Positions 1-7,363 of a stretch of 64,000 bases of DNA are shown here, in pieces. Position 1 is the first letter of the stretch, and every line of letters begins with the position of its first letter. Both the position numbers and the translations under genes were made by a program. The notes under the pieces are model-generated. The model ran no database searches and had not been told where the DNA came from. It was given only the letters and a program-made list of their open reading frames with translations. Source of the stretch: Bradyrhizobium sp. CCBAU 51765 (lineage in GTDB: Bacteria > Pseudomonadota > Alphaproteobacteria > Rhizobiales > Xanthobacteraceae); assembly GCF_015291725.1 (NCBI RefSeq), contig NZ_CP030038.1, positions 5,755,001 to 5,819,000 on the forward strand, written 5' to 3'.

Positions 1-2895
1 CATGCGGTCCATGCCCTCTTCGATGAGCTGGTTGAACTGCGAGAGGATGATGATGCCATCCATCACGGCGATGCCGAACAGCGCGATGAAACCGATTGCC
101 GCGGAGACGCTGAACGCCGTGCCGGAGATCAGCAGGCCCAGCACGCCGCCGAAGATCGCCATCGGAATCACGCTCATCGCGAGCAACGTGTCGGTCATCG
201 AGCCGAAATTGAACCAGAGCAGGACGCCGATCAGCGCCAGCGAGATCGGCACCACGATCGACAGCCGCCGGATCGCGTCCTGGAGATTGCCGAACTCGCC
301 GACCCACTCCATGTGCGAGCCCGGCGGCAGCTGCACCTGCTCGGCGATCTTGTCCTGCGCCTCGCGGATGGCGCTGCCGAGATCGCGCTCGCGCACCGAG
401 AACTTGATCGGCAGATAGCGCTCCTGCTGCTCGCGATAGATATAGGCCGCGCCGGAGACGAGGCTGATGGTGGCGACCTCGCTCAGGGGAATCTGCGTGA
501 CGGTGCCGTTGGGCCCGGGCGCGCCGATCCGCAAATTCTGGATCGCCTCGGCACTCCGGCGGTATTCCGGCGCGAGGCGAACGATGATCGGGAAGTGGCG
601 GTCGCTTCCGGGCTCGTAAAGGTCGCCGGCGGTGTCGCCGCCGATTGCGACCTTGATGGTGGCGTTGATGTCGCCCGGCGCAAGGCCGTAGCGCGCGGCC
701 TTGGCGCGGTCGATGTCGATCTGGATGGTCGGCTGCCCCAGCGAGGTGAACACGGCAAGGTCGGTGACGCCCTGTACGGTGGCCAGCACCGATTTGATCT
801 TGTTGGCGGTGTCGGTCAGCGCCTGGAGGTCGCTGCCGAACAGCTTGATCGAGTTCTCGCCTTTCACGCCGGAGACGGCTTCGGAGACGTTGTCCTGGAG
901 GTATTGCGAGAAGTTGAACTCGACGCCGGGAAAGCGGTCGTCGAGCTGCTTGAGCAGTTGCGCGGTCAGCTCTTCCTTGTCGTGCGTGCCGGGCCACTGG
1001 CTCACGGGCTTGAGCGGCGCGAAGAACTCGGCATTGAAGAAGCCGGCGGCGTCGGTGCCGTCATCGGGACGGCCGTGCTGCGACACGACGGACTCGACCT
1101 CCGGCCGGGCGCGGATCAACTTGCGCATCTCGTTAACGTAGCTGTTGCCTTCGTGGAGCGAGATGGTCGGCGGCAGCGTGGCACGGATCCAGAGATTGCC
1201 CTCCTCCAGCTTCGGCAGGAATTCGAGGCCGAGCAGCCGGCTGAGCGCCACCGTCGTCAGCACGAGGCCGACCGCACCGCCGAGGACGATGTTGCGATTG
1301 GCGACCGCCCAATGCAGCAGCGGCGAGTACAACCGGTGCAGGATGAGCATTACCTTGGTCTCGGTTTCCTCGACATGCGCGGGCAGGATGATCGCGGACA
1401 GCGCCGGCGTGACGGTGAAGGTCGCAAGGAGCCCACCGGCGAGCGCATAGGCATAGGTGCGGGCCATCGGCCCGAAGATGTTGCCCTCGACCCCGGACAG
1501 CGTGAACAGCGGCAGGAAGGCCGCGATGATGATCGCCGCGGCGAAGAAAATCGAGCGCGAGACGTCGGCGGCCGCGCTGAGGATGGCATGGCTCTTCATG
1601 CCGAACAGCATCTCGGGCGACGTGTGCTCGGATTCCGAGATCGGCGTCGTCTGCGTCAGGCGGCGGAAGATCGCCTCCACCATGATGACGGTGGCGTCGA
1701 CGATCAGGCCGAAATCGATGGCGCCGACCGACAACAGGTTTGCCGATTCCCCGCGCAGCACCAGGATGATCACGGCGAAGAACAGCGCGAACGGAATGGT
1801 GGCGCCGACGATCAGCGCGCTGCGGAGATTGCCGAGGAATATCCACTGCAACAGCACGATCAGCAGGATGCCGACCACCATGTTGTGCAGCACGGTGTGG
1901 GTGGTGAGATCGATCAGGTCCTTACGGTCGTAGATGCGTTCGATGCGCACGCCCGGCGGCAGAATGGTGGAGTTGTTGATCTGCTGAACGAGCTGCTCGA
2001 CGCGCTTGATGGTCGGCGAGCTCTGTTCGCCGCGGCGCATCAGGACGATTCCCTGCACGATGTCGTCGGTTTCGTCGAGGCCGGCGATGCCGAGACGCGG
2101 CTTCTGGCCGACGGTGACGGTTGCGACGTCCTTGACCAGCACCGGATTGCCGCCGGTCTGCGCCACCATGGTGTTGGCGAGGTCGTCGATCGAGCGGATC
2201 AGGCCGACGCCCCGCACCACGGCCGATTGCTGGCCGATATCGACGGTGTTGCCGCCGACATTGACGTTTGAATTGCCGACGGCCTGGAGCAATTGCGGCA
2301 GCGTCAGGCCGTTGGCGACCAGCTTGTTGAAGTCGACCTGGAGCTCGTAGGTCTTGCTCTTGCCGCCCCAGCCGGTGACGTCGATGACGCCGGGCACGGC
2401 GCGGAAACGGCGCTGGAGAATCCAGTCCTGGATGGTCTTGAGGTCGAGCACGCTGTAATTGGGCGGGCCGACCAGGCGGTAACGGAAGATCTCTCCGATC
2501 GGGCTGAGCGGCGAGATTTGCGGCTGCACGTTGCCCGGCAGCGGCGCGAGCTGCGCCAGGCGGTTCAGCACCTGCTGCAACGCCTCGTCATAGGTGTAGG
2601 CGAAGGAGAACTGGAGTTTGACGTCGGAGAGGCCGTAGAGCGAGATGGTGCGGATGGTGGTGAGATTCTTCAGACCCGCGACCTGGGTCTCGATCGGAAT
2701 CGTGATGTAGCGCTCGATCTCCTCCGCCGACAGGCCCGGACTTTGCGTCACGATGTCGACCATCGGCGGGGTCGGATCGGGATAGGCCTCGATGTTGAGC
2801 TGGTTGAACGCGATGAGGCCGCCGATCAGCACGGCGGCGAACATCCCGACCATCAGGAAGCGCCGGTCGACGGCGAAGGCAACGAGACGATCCAT
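1..2895 (-). CDS. Heavy-metal RND efflux permease (CusA/CzcA family), 3' end cut by window edge
   Basis: Inner-membrane proton-driven pump of a tripartite metal exporter. The reading frame is open from an ATG at 2895 to base 1, giving 965 residues without the C-terminus (the family is about 1,040). A first membrane segment lies at about residues 13-30, followed by the large periplasmic porter domain. The HME-RND signature GAIDFGLIVDATVIMVE lies near residues 391-407, with the acidic residues D394, D400 and E407 that relay protons in CzcA/CusA. The adaptor gene ends 29 bases upstream, so the two form an operon. No outer-membrane partner gene is visible upstream; it may lie beyond the left edge or elsewhere. 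The metal (Cu/Ag versus Zn/Co/Cd/Ni) cannot be decided from this sequence. Confidence 0.93.
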   Translation of the reverse strand, partial: MDRLVAFAVDRRFLMVGMFAAVLIGGLIAFNQLNIEAYPDPTPPMVDIVTQSPGLSAEEIERYITIPIETQVAGLKNLTTIRTISLYGLSDVKLQFSFAYTYDEALQQVLNRLAQLAPLPGNVQPQISPLSPIGEIFRYRLVGPPNYSVLDLKTIQDWILQRRFRAVPGVIDVTGWGGKSKTYELQVDFNKLVANGLTLPQLLQAVGNSNVNVGGNTVDIGQQSAVVRGVGLIRSIDDLANTMVAQTGGNPVLVKDVATVTVGQKPRLGIAGLDETDDIVQGIVLMRRGEQSSPTIKRVEQLVQQINNSTILPPGVRIERIYDRKDLIDLTTHTVLHNMVVGILLIVLLQWIFLGNLRSALIVGATIPFALFFAVIILVLRGESANLLSVGAIDFGLIVDATVIMVEAIFRRLTQTTPISESEHTSPEMLFGMKSHAILSAAADVSRSIFFAAAIIIAAFLPLFTLSGVEGNIFGPMARTYAYALAGGLLATFTVTPALSAIILPAHVEETETKVMLILHRLYSPLLHWAVANRNIVLGGAVGLVLTTVALSRLLGLEFLPKLEEGNLWIRATLPPTISLHEGNSYVNEMRKLIRARPEVESVVSQHGRPDDGTDAAGFFNAEFFAPLKPVSQWPGTHDKEELTAQLLKQLDDRFPGVEFNFSQYLQDNVSEAVSGVKGENSIKLFGSDLQALTDTANKIKSVLATVQGVTDLAVFTSLGQPTIQIDIDRAKAARYGLAPGDINATIKVAIGGDTAGDLYEPGSDRHFPIIVRLAPEYRRSAEAIQNLRIGAPGPNGTVTQIPLSEVATISLVSGAAYIYREQQERYLPIKFSVRERDLGSAIREAQDKIAEQVQLPPGSHMEWVGEFGNLQDAIRRLSIVVPISLALIGVLLWFNFGSMTDTLLAMSVIPMAIFGGVLGLLISGTAFSVSAAIGFIALFGIAVMDGIIILSQFNQLIEEGMDRM

Positions 2896-2924
2896 TCAGG
2901 TCTTCAATTTCTTGGGGTCGTCGA

Positions 2925-4214
2925 TCAGCTGCCGGAGGCTGCACGGTCGATGAACAGGCTGCCTTTGGTGACGATCTGCTCGCCGGGCTTGAGATTGCCG
3001 GTGACCTCGACGAGGTCGCCGTTGATGAGGCCGATCCTGATCTTGCGCAGCTCGACCGACTTGTCCTCGCGCGCGACCCAGATGCGGACGTTGTCGGCTT
3101 CGTAGATCAACGCCTGCTTCGGCACTGCCGGCGCGGCGCGGTCCCCGGCCGAATAGATCGTGACGTTGGCGAACATCTCCGGCTTCAACAGGCCGTCCTT
3201 GTTGTCGATGGTGGCGCGAACCAGAAGGCGGCGGGTGGCGGGGTCGATCGCGGCGGCGACGTAGTTGATCCGGGCGGTGAACGGACGGCCCGGCAGCGCC
3301 ATCACGTTGACGGTGATGTCCTGCCCGATGCACACCGCGGCCGCGTCGCTCTCGCGCACGAAGGCGGTGAGCCAGACCGTGGAGAGATCGCCGATGACGA
3401 AGACCGGGTCGCTGGCGCCGGAATTGACGTACTGCCCGGGGCCGATCTTTCGCTGCACGACCGTGCCGGAGATCGGCGAATAGATCGTGACCTCCCGATT
3501 GATCGTGCCCTTGTCCTGGAACGCCTTGATGGTCTCGTCGGTGAAGCCGAGGATGCGCAGCTTGTTGCGCGCGGCTTCCAGCGCCGTCGCCGAGGAGCGC
3601 ATGTCGTTCTGCGCCTGGACCTGGGTTGTTTCCGCCTGCTGATAGTCCTTCAGCGGAATGGCGTGTCCCTCATAAAGATCCTTGGCGCGCTTGAACTGGA
3701 TGTCGGAGAGTTCGAGCGCCGACTTCGCCTTGTTCTGAGAGGTCATCGCCGCGATGAAATCGTTCTGGGCCTGCACGGTGTCGGCGGCCTCGATCGTAAA
3801 CAGCGGTTGACCTTGCTTCAGCATCTCGCCCGGCTTGGCCAGCAGCTTGGTGACCCGGCCCGCATAGGGCGAGAACACCGGCGTCGAGCGGTCCTCGTCG
3901 ACCGCGACCTTGCCCTCGGTGACATACTCGGCTCGGAAGCTCTTGGCCTTGACCGGCTCGATCGTCAGCGTCGCCCATTCGGACGGCGTGGGCGTGAAGG
4001 TCTGCGCATTCCTGCGCGACTGGCTGGAGATCTCGGAGTGCTTTTTTTGCTTTGGCCCGGAAGAAAGGAAGCCATAGGCACCGGCACCTGCAAGAGCAAG
4101 TAGAACTACGGATGCGATCACCCGTCGTTTTGTAAGCACCTGCGATCGTTTGGTCTTTTCAACTACCATGGGCCCGGTCGTGTCTGCGACGATCTCGGCA
4201 AACGATTGCCTCAT
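2925..4214 (-). CDS. RND periplasmic adaptor (CusB/CzcB, membrane fusion protein)
   Basis: Periplasmic adaptor linking the RND pump encoded just downstream to an outer-membrane channel. The 429-residue product has one N-terminal membrane anchor at about residues 33-53, then a barrel-sandwich hybrid (GRVTKLLAKPGEMLKQGQ), an alpha-helical hairpin at about 145-215, and a second lipoyl-like half (SPISGTVVQRKIGPGQYV). This is the usual HlyD/CusB order. An ATG at 4169 (MVVEKTKR) is an alternative start that would still keep the anchor. The upstream CoA-transferase gene ends 99 bases away in the same direction, so this gene probably has its own promoter. No His- or Met-rich metal-binding N-terminus is seen, so the substrate stays open. 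Confidence 0.92.
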   Translation of the reverse strand: MRQSFAEIVADTTGPMVVEKTKRSQVLTKRRVIASVVLLALAGAGAYGFLSSGPKQKKHSEISSQSRRNAQTFTPTPSEWATLTIEPVKAKSFRAEYVTEGKVAVDEDRSTPVFSPYAGRVTKLLAKPGEMLKQGQPLFTIEAADTVQAQNDFIAAMTSQNKAKSALELSDIQFKRAKDLYEGHAIPLKDYQQAETTQVQAQNDMRSSATALEAARNKLRILGFTDETIKAFQDKGTINREVTIYSPISGTVVQRKIGPGQYVNSGASDPVFVIGDLSTVWLTAFVRESDAAAVCIGQDITVNVMALPGRPFTARINYVAAAIDPATRRLLVRATIDNKDGLLKPEMFANVTIYSAGDRAAPAVPKQALIYEADNVRIWVAREDKSVELRKIRIGLINGDLVEVTGNLKPGEQIVTKGSLFIDRAASGS

Positions 4215-4313
4215 CGGTCGCGCTAATAGTGCCGAATTAGGATTTCAAACAACCTAAAAAACGCTGAGCCTCTTGCGGTTTGCGTTAAAGTTTTGCGACG
4301 TGTCAGCTTCATG

Positions 4314-5714
4314 TCAGCTTCGTGCAGGCCATTGTGCAGGGTGACTGCCGAGTGGCATCGCGGGACGGGCCCATTGTACCGGCGTCTTCGACAGCACTGC
4401 CGAATGACGCACCGCCTTCAACCTGCCGAAGCCAGATGGCATGTCTTCGATGAACGCAGCATGTACGGTCTCGCCCGTAAGATCCGGGGTATCCAGTCCG
4501 CTGTCGAGCCGACCGAGATTCCACAACCATCGCCCGGTCTGCGCCAGCGAGACGCGCACGTGCCAGCTGCCGCCTTCGCGGGCCTGGCGCGCCCTGGCCA
4601 TCATCGCGCCGAACGCCATCAGATAGCCGGTGGCGTGATCGAGGATTTGCGCCGGCAATTCCCTGGGAGCATCGATGCCGGCGGCCTGGCCTTCGGCATG
4701 ATTGAAGCCGGTCGTCGTCTGCACCAGCGAGTCGAAGCCGCGCCGCTCGGCCCAGGGGCCGGTGTGGCCATAGGCCGACAAAGTGACATAGACGATGCCG
4801 GGATTGATTTGCGCTGCGTCCTCCGGCGCGAAGCCGAGAGCGGCAAGCGCACGCGGACGATAGCCTTGCGAGAAGATGTCGGCGTCCTTCAGCAGTTCGC
4901 GCAACTGCGCGCGCCCGTCCTCGCTCTTCAACTCGATGAAGGTGGTGAGCTTGCCGCGGCCGGTGTCGATGGTGAGCCAGGGAATGGCGGGCAGTTCCGG
5001 CCCTGACACCAGCAGCACGTCCGCGCCGTGCGCAGCGAGCGTGCGGCCGGCGACGGGGCCCGCGATGACGCGAGAGAGATCGAGCACACGAAGACCTGAG
5101 AGCGGACGATCGCCTTTTGGCCACGGCTTCGGCGGCGCCTCGCCGATCCTCTCGATCGAGACTAGCGGCAATTGCGCGAGCGCACGCGCCTGCGGCAAGA
5201 CGGACCATTCGTCGTACGATCGCAGCAGGGCGACGACACCGCCTGCGGCGTAAGCCGCAGTCTCGAAATCCTCCCCCTTCCAATGCATCAACGCCGCCTG
5301 CACCTTCTCGCGCTCCGCAGCGCAGCCGAGCACCTCGCAGACGGCGTCGCGGTGGTGCGGGAAATTGGTGTGGCAGCGGACGAAGCGGCCATCGCCGGTC
5401 CTGTAAACGCCGGCGATCGCGTCCCAGGCCGGCGGGGGCGGCTTGTCGTCGACGCGCAAATAGCGCTCGGAACGACATTCGGCGACGGCGTGGCGCATGT
5501 CGACGGAGACGTCCTGCACCTCGCCGCTGCGCAGTCGCCAGATTTCGGCGGCGGCGAGCCCCGCGGCAGCTATCGTCGTCTGGCCGGCGACGGCGACACG
5601 AAACGAGCATGGGATTTGTGGCTCGGTGCCGGTCAGCCGCACGCGATCGAGCGGACCCGCATCGCCGCCGGCGGAAGTCCAGATATCCTTCAGAATGTCG
5701 GCGGGGCTTTGCAT
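4314..5714 (-). CDS. CaiB/BaiF family (class III) CoA-transferase
   Basis: Predicted cytosolic enzyme moving CoA between carboxylic acids through enzyme-bound anhydride/thioester intermediates. The 466-residue product carries family landmarks: LSGLRVLDLSRVIAGPVAGR, the glycyl segment SQGYRPRALAALGF, and ILDHATGYLMAFGAMMA, whose Asp is the likely catalytic carboxylate. The N-terminal third is a less conserved lobe. The ATG at 5714 is chosen over upstream in-frame starts because a strong Shine-Dalgarno (GGGAGGG) sits just ahead of it and the extra N-terminal sequence looks non-coding. It is flanked by an unrelated efflux operon and a divergent small membrane protein, so context does not reveal the substrate. 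Confidence 0.85.
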   Translation of the reverse strand: MQSPADILKDIWTSAGGDAGPLDRVRLTGTEPQIPCSFRVAVAGQTTIAAAGLAAAEIWRLRSGEVQDVSVDMRHAVAECRSERYLRVDDKPPPPAWDAIAGVYRTGDGRFVRCHTNFPHHRDAVCEVLGCAAEREKVQAALMHWKGEDFETAAYAAGGVVALLRSYDEWSVLPQARALAQLPLVSIERIGEAPPKPWPKGDRPLSGLRVLDLSRVIAGPVAGRTLAAHGADVLLVSGPELPAIPWLTIDTGRGKLTTFIELKSEDGRAQLRELLKDADIFSQGYRPRALAALGFAPEDAAQINPGIVYVTLSAYGHTGPWAERRGFDSLVQTTTGFNHAEGQAAGIDAPRELPAQILDHATGYLMAFGAMMARARQAREGGSWHVRVSLAQTGRWLWNLGRLDSGLDTPDLTGETVHAAFIEDMPSGFGRLKAVRHSAVLSKTPVQWARPAMPLGSHPAQWPARS

Positions 5715-5737
5715 GGCCGTGCCCTCCCTTGAAGCTC

Positions 5738-5813
5738 GAGCATGATCTCCGCGCAAACGCGGTCCGCGTCTGTCGCGATGGAAAACGGCTGCACACCTTT
5801 CCGGATCATGCTC
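5738..5813. repeat. Dispersed palindromic element (GAGCATGATC...GATCATGCTC type)
   Basis: A 76-base segment bounded by exact inverted arms GAGCATGATC and GATCATGCTC, with inner partly complementary sequence. It fills the gap between the CoA-transferase and the divergent small membrane protein. Elements with these arms are common between rhizobial genes. It may fold in RNA, but no specific function can be assigned. Confidence 0.7.
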
Positions 5814-5852
5814 TAATTTTCGCGACCATTCATCAGCACAAGAAGGAATGCA

Positions 5853-6140
5853 ATGGCCGCCATCGATCCCCTCACCGCAGGCGCCGTGTTCATCGCGACG
5901 GCGGCCACCGACGCGGTCTATGTCATGTTCACCTCGGCGGTGATCGCGCGCAAGCGCGTGCCGGCGGCGAACTGGAGCGCGGTCTGGTACCTGCTCTCCT
6001 CCTACGCGGTGATCAGCTACACCGATAACGCGCTCTACGTCGCGTTCGCGGCGATCGGCTCCTGGGCCGGCGCCTATGCGTCGCTGACCTTCCTGCACCG
6101 CCCGCCCGGCGGTCCGCCCGTGGGGGCGGCACCGGAGTGA
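5853..6140 (+). CDS. Small hypothetical membrane protein (95 aa)
   Basis: Unknown function. Three hydrophobic stretches are predicted from composition (about residues 8-30, 41-60 and 62-80), joined by a short basic loop (ARKRVPAANW) and ending in a Pro/Gly-rich tail. A good ribosome binding site (AGAAGGAA) lies just before the ATG, which supports a real gene despite its size. It stands alone: the CoA-transferase is divergent and a repeat separates it from the SDR gene downstream. No known domain is recognised; it could be an integral membrane protein of the DUF type conserved in Bradyrhizobium. Confidence 0.7.
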   Translation: MAAIDPLTAGAVFIATAATDAVYVMFTSAVIARKRVPAANWSAVWYLLSSYAVISYTDNALYVAFAAIGSWAGAYASLTFLHRPPGGPPVGAAPE

Positions 6141-6150
6141 GGTCTCTCCG

Positions 6151-6273
6151 CGTCATTGCGAGGAGCCCTTGCGACGAAGCAATCCAGACCGTTGCTGCGG
6201 ATGCAGTCTGGATTGCTTCGCGGAGCCTGTCATCGGGCCGCGCTTTGCGCGGACCCGGTGGCTCGCAATGACG
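6151..6273. repeat. Dispersed palindromic element (CGTCATTGCGAG type)
   Basis: About 123 bases bounded by CGTCATTGCGAG and its complement CTCGCAATGACG. An inner pair GAAGCAATCCAGA / TCTGGATTGCTTC reinforces the palindrome. It lies between the small membrane protein and the SDR gene. A truncated relative occurs at 24796, showing that the family is dispersed. Confidence 0.8.
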
Positions 6274-6340
6274 ACGTGGAGGCTTCTGGGCGTCTCTCGA
6301 AGCAGCTACAGTCCCTGCGATCAATCAAAAGGAGCCAACA

Positions 6341-7111
6341 ATGGATCTCGGTCTCAAAGGCAAGAACGCCATCGTCCTCGGCGGCACGCGCGGCATCGGG
6401 CGGGCGATTGCGGCGACGCTGGCCGATGAAGGCGCCAATGTTGCGGTGTGCGCGCGCAACGCCGATCAGGTTGCGGCAACCGTCGCGGAGTTGAAGGCAA
6501 GCGGCATCAACGCCACCGGCGGCACGGTCGACGTCACCGACGGCGCGGCGCTGAAGGGCTGGATCGAGGCTGCTGCAAAGGAGCTCGGCGGCGTCGACAT
6601 GCTGTTCTCCAATGCCGGCGCGATGGCGCAAGGCGGCGATCCCGCGTCCTGGGAGCAGAATTTCCGGCTCGACGTGCTCGGCGCCGTGCATGCGTTCGAT
6701 GCCGCGCGGCCGTTCCTCGAAGCCAGCGGCACGAGCAGCGGCGATGCGGCCTTCGTGATCATCTCGTCGATCGCCGCGGCGCAGGCGGACACGGCCAGCT
6801 CCTACGGCCCGGTCAAGGCCGCGCTGATCCACATGGCCAAGGGACTGGCGCGGCAATATGCGAAGAAGAAGATCCGGATCAACGTGGTCTCGCCCGGCAC
6901 GGTCTATTTCAAGGGCGGCGTCTGGGAGATGATCGAGCAGAACATGCCCGAGCGCTACAAGGATGCGATGAGCCGCAACCCGACGGGACGCATGGCAACG
7001 CCCCAGGAGATCGCGAGCGCGGCGGTGTTTCTGGCGAGCCCCGTGTCGGGATTCACGACGGGATCCAATCTCGTCGTGGATGGCGCGATCTCGAACCGGG
7101 TGAATTTTTGA
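6341..7111 (+). CDS. SDR family NAD(P)-dependent oxidoreductase
   Basis: Classical short-chain dehydrogenase of 256 residues, expected to be a cytosolic tetramer. Visible motifs: the Rossmann dinucleotide-binding GGTRGIG near residues 14-20, the NAG motif (SNAGAM) near 90, the catalytic Ser in IISSIAAAQ, and the YxxxK pair in SSYGPVKAAL at about 155/159. The C-terminal segment matches FabG-like members. An AAGGAG ribosome binding site precedes the ATG. The missing FabG partners and isolated position, with palindromic repeats on both sides, mean the substrate is unknown. The residue after the first beta-strand (ARN) suggests NADP preference, but this is inference. Confidence 0.9.
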   Translation: MDLGLKGKNAIVLGGTRGIGRAIAATLADEGANVAVCARNADQVAATVAELKASGINATGGTVDVTDGAALKGWIEAAAKELGGVDMLFSNAGAMAQGGDPASWEQNFRLDVLGAVHAFDAARPFLEASGTSSGDAAFVIISSIAAAQADTASSYGPVKAALIHMAKGLARQYAKKKIRINVVSPGTVYFKGGVWEMIEQNMPERYKDAMSRNPTGRMATPQEIASAAVFLASPVSGFTTGSNLVVDGAISNRVNF

Positions 7112-7121
7112 GGGGCACACT

Positions 7122-7224
7122 GTCATCGCCCGGCTTTGGCCGGGCGATCCAGTATTCCAGAGACGGTTGTGATTGAGCCGAGGGGCCGCGGCGTACTGGA
7201 TACCCGCTTTCGCGGGTATGACGA
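7122..7224. repeat. Dispersed palindromic element (GTCAT...CCGGGCGATCCAGTA / TACTGGATACCCGC...ATGAC)
   Basis: Imperfect inverted repeat of about 103 bases just after the SDR stop. Left arm GTCATCGCCCGGC and right arm GCGGGTATGAC flank inner arms around CCAGTA/TACTGG. A hairpin in the left arm (GCCCGGCTTTGGCCGGGC) could act as an RNA stem, but no T-run follows. Confidence 0.7.
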
Positions 7225-7250
7225 CTGAGCGTGGGGCGAAAAGTACTTGT

Positions 7251-7328
7251 AGGGTGGGCAAAGCGAAGCGTGCCCACGACTTTTCGCGATGAACGTGGGC
7301 ACGGCGCTTACGCGCCTTTGCCCACCCT
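7251..7328. repeat. Dispersed palindromic element (AGGGTGGGCAAAG type)
   Basis: A 78-base element with arms AGGGTGGGCAAAG and CTTTGCCCACCCT and an inner CGTGCCCACG/CGTGGGCACG pair. It sits directly beside the repeat at 7122-7224, so the convergent gap between the SDR gene and dnaE2 is made almost entirely of two different repeat families. Confidence 0.75.
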
Positions 7329-7363
7329 CGGCAGTTGAGGATGCGGCAGGTCTCCGCGCTCCC

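Noticed and set aside
313..2271. Long open frame on the plus strand opposite the RND pump (652 codons)
   Set aside because: It is the antisense shadow of the cusA-like gene: composition is Arg/Asp/Gly-rich without motifs, while the minus strand encodes clear RND signatures.
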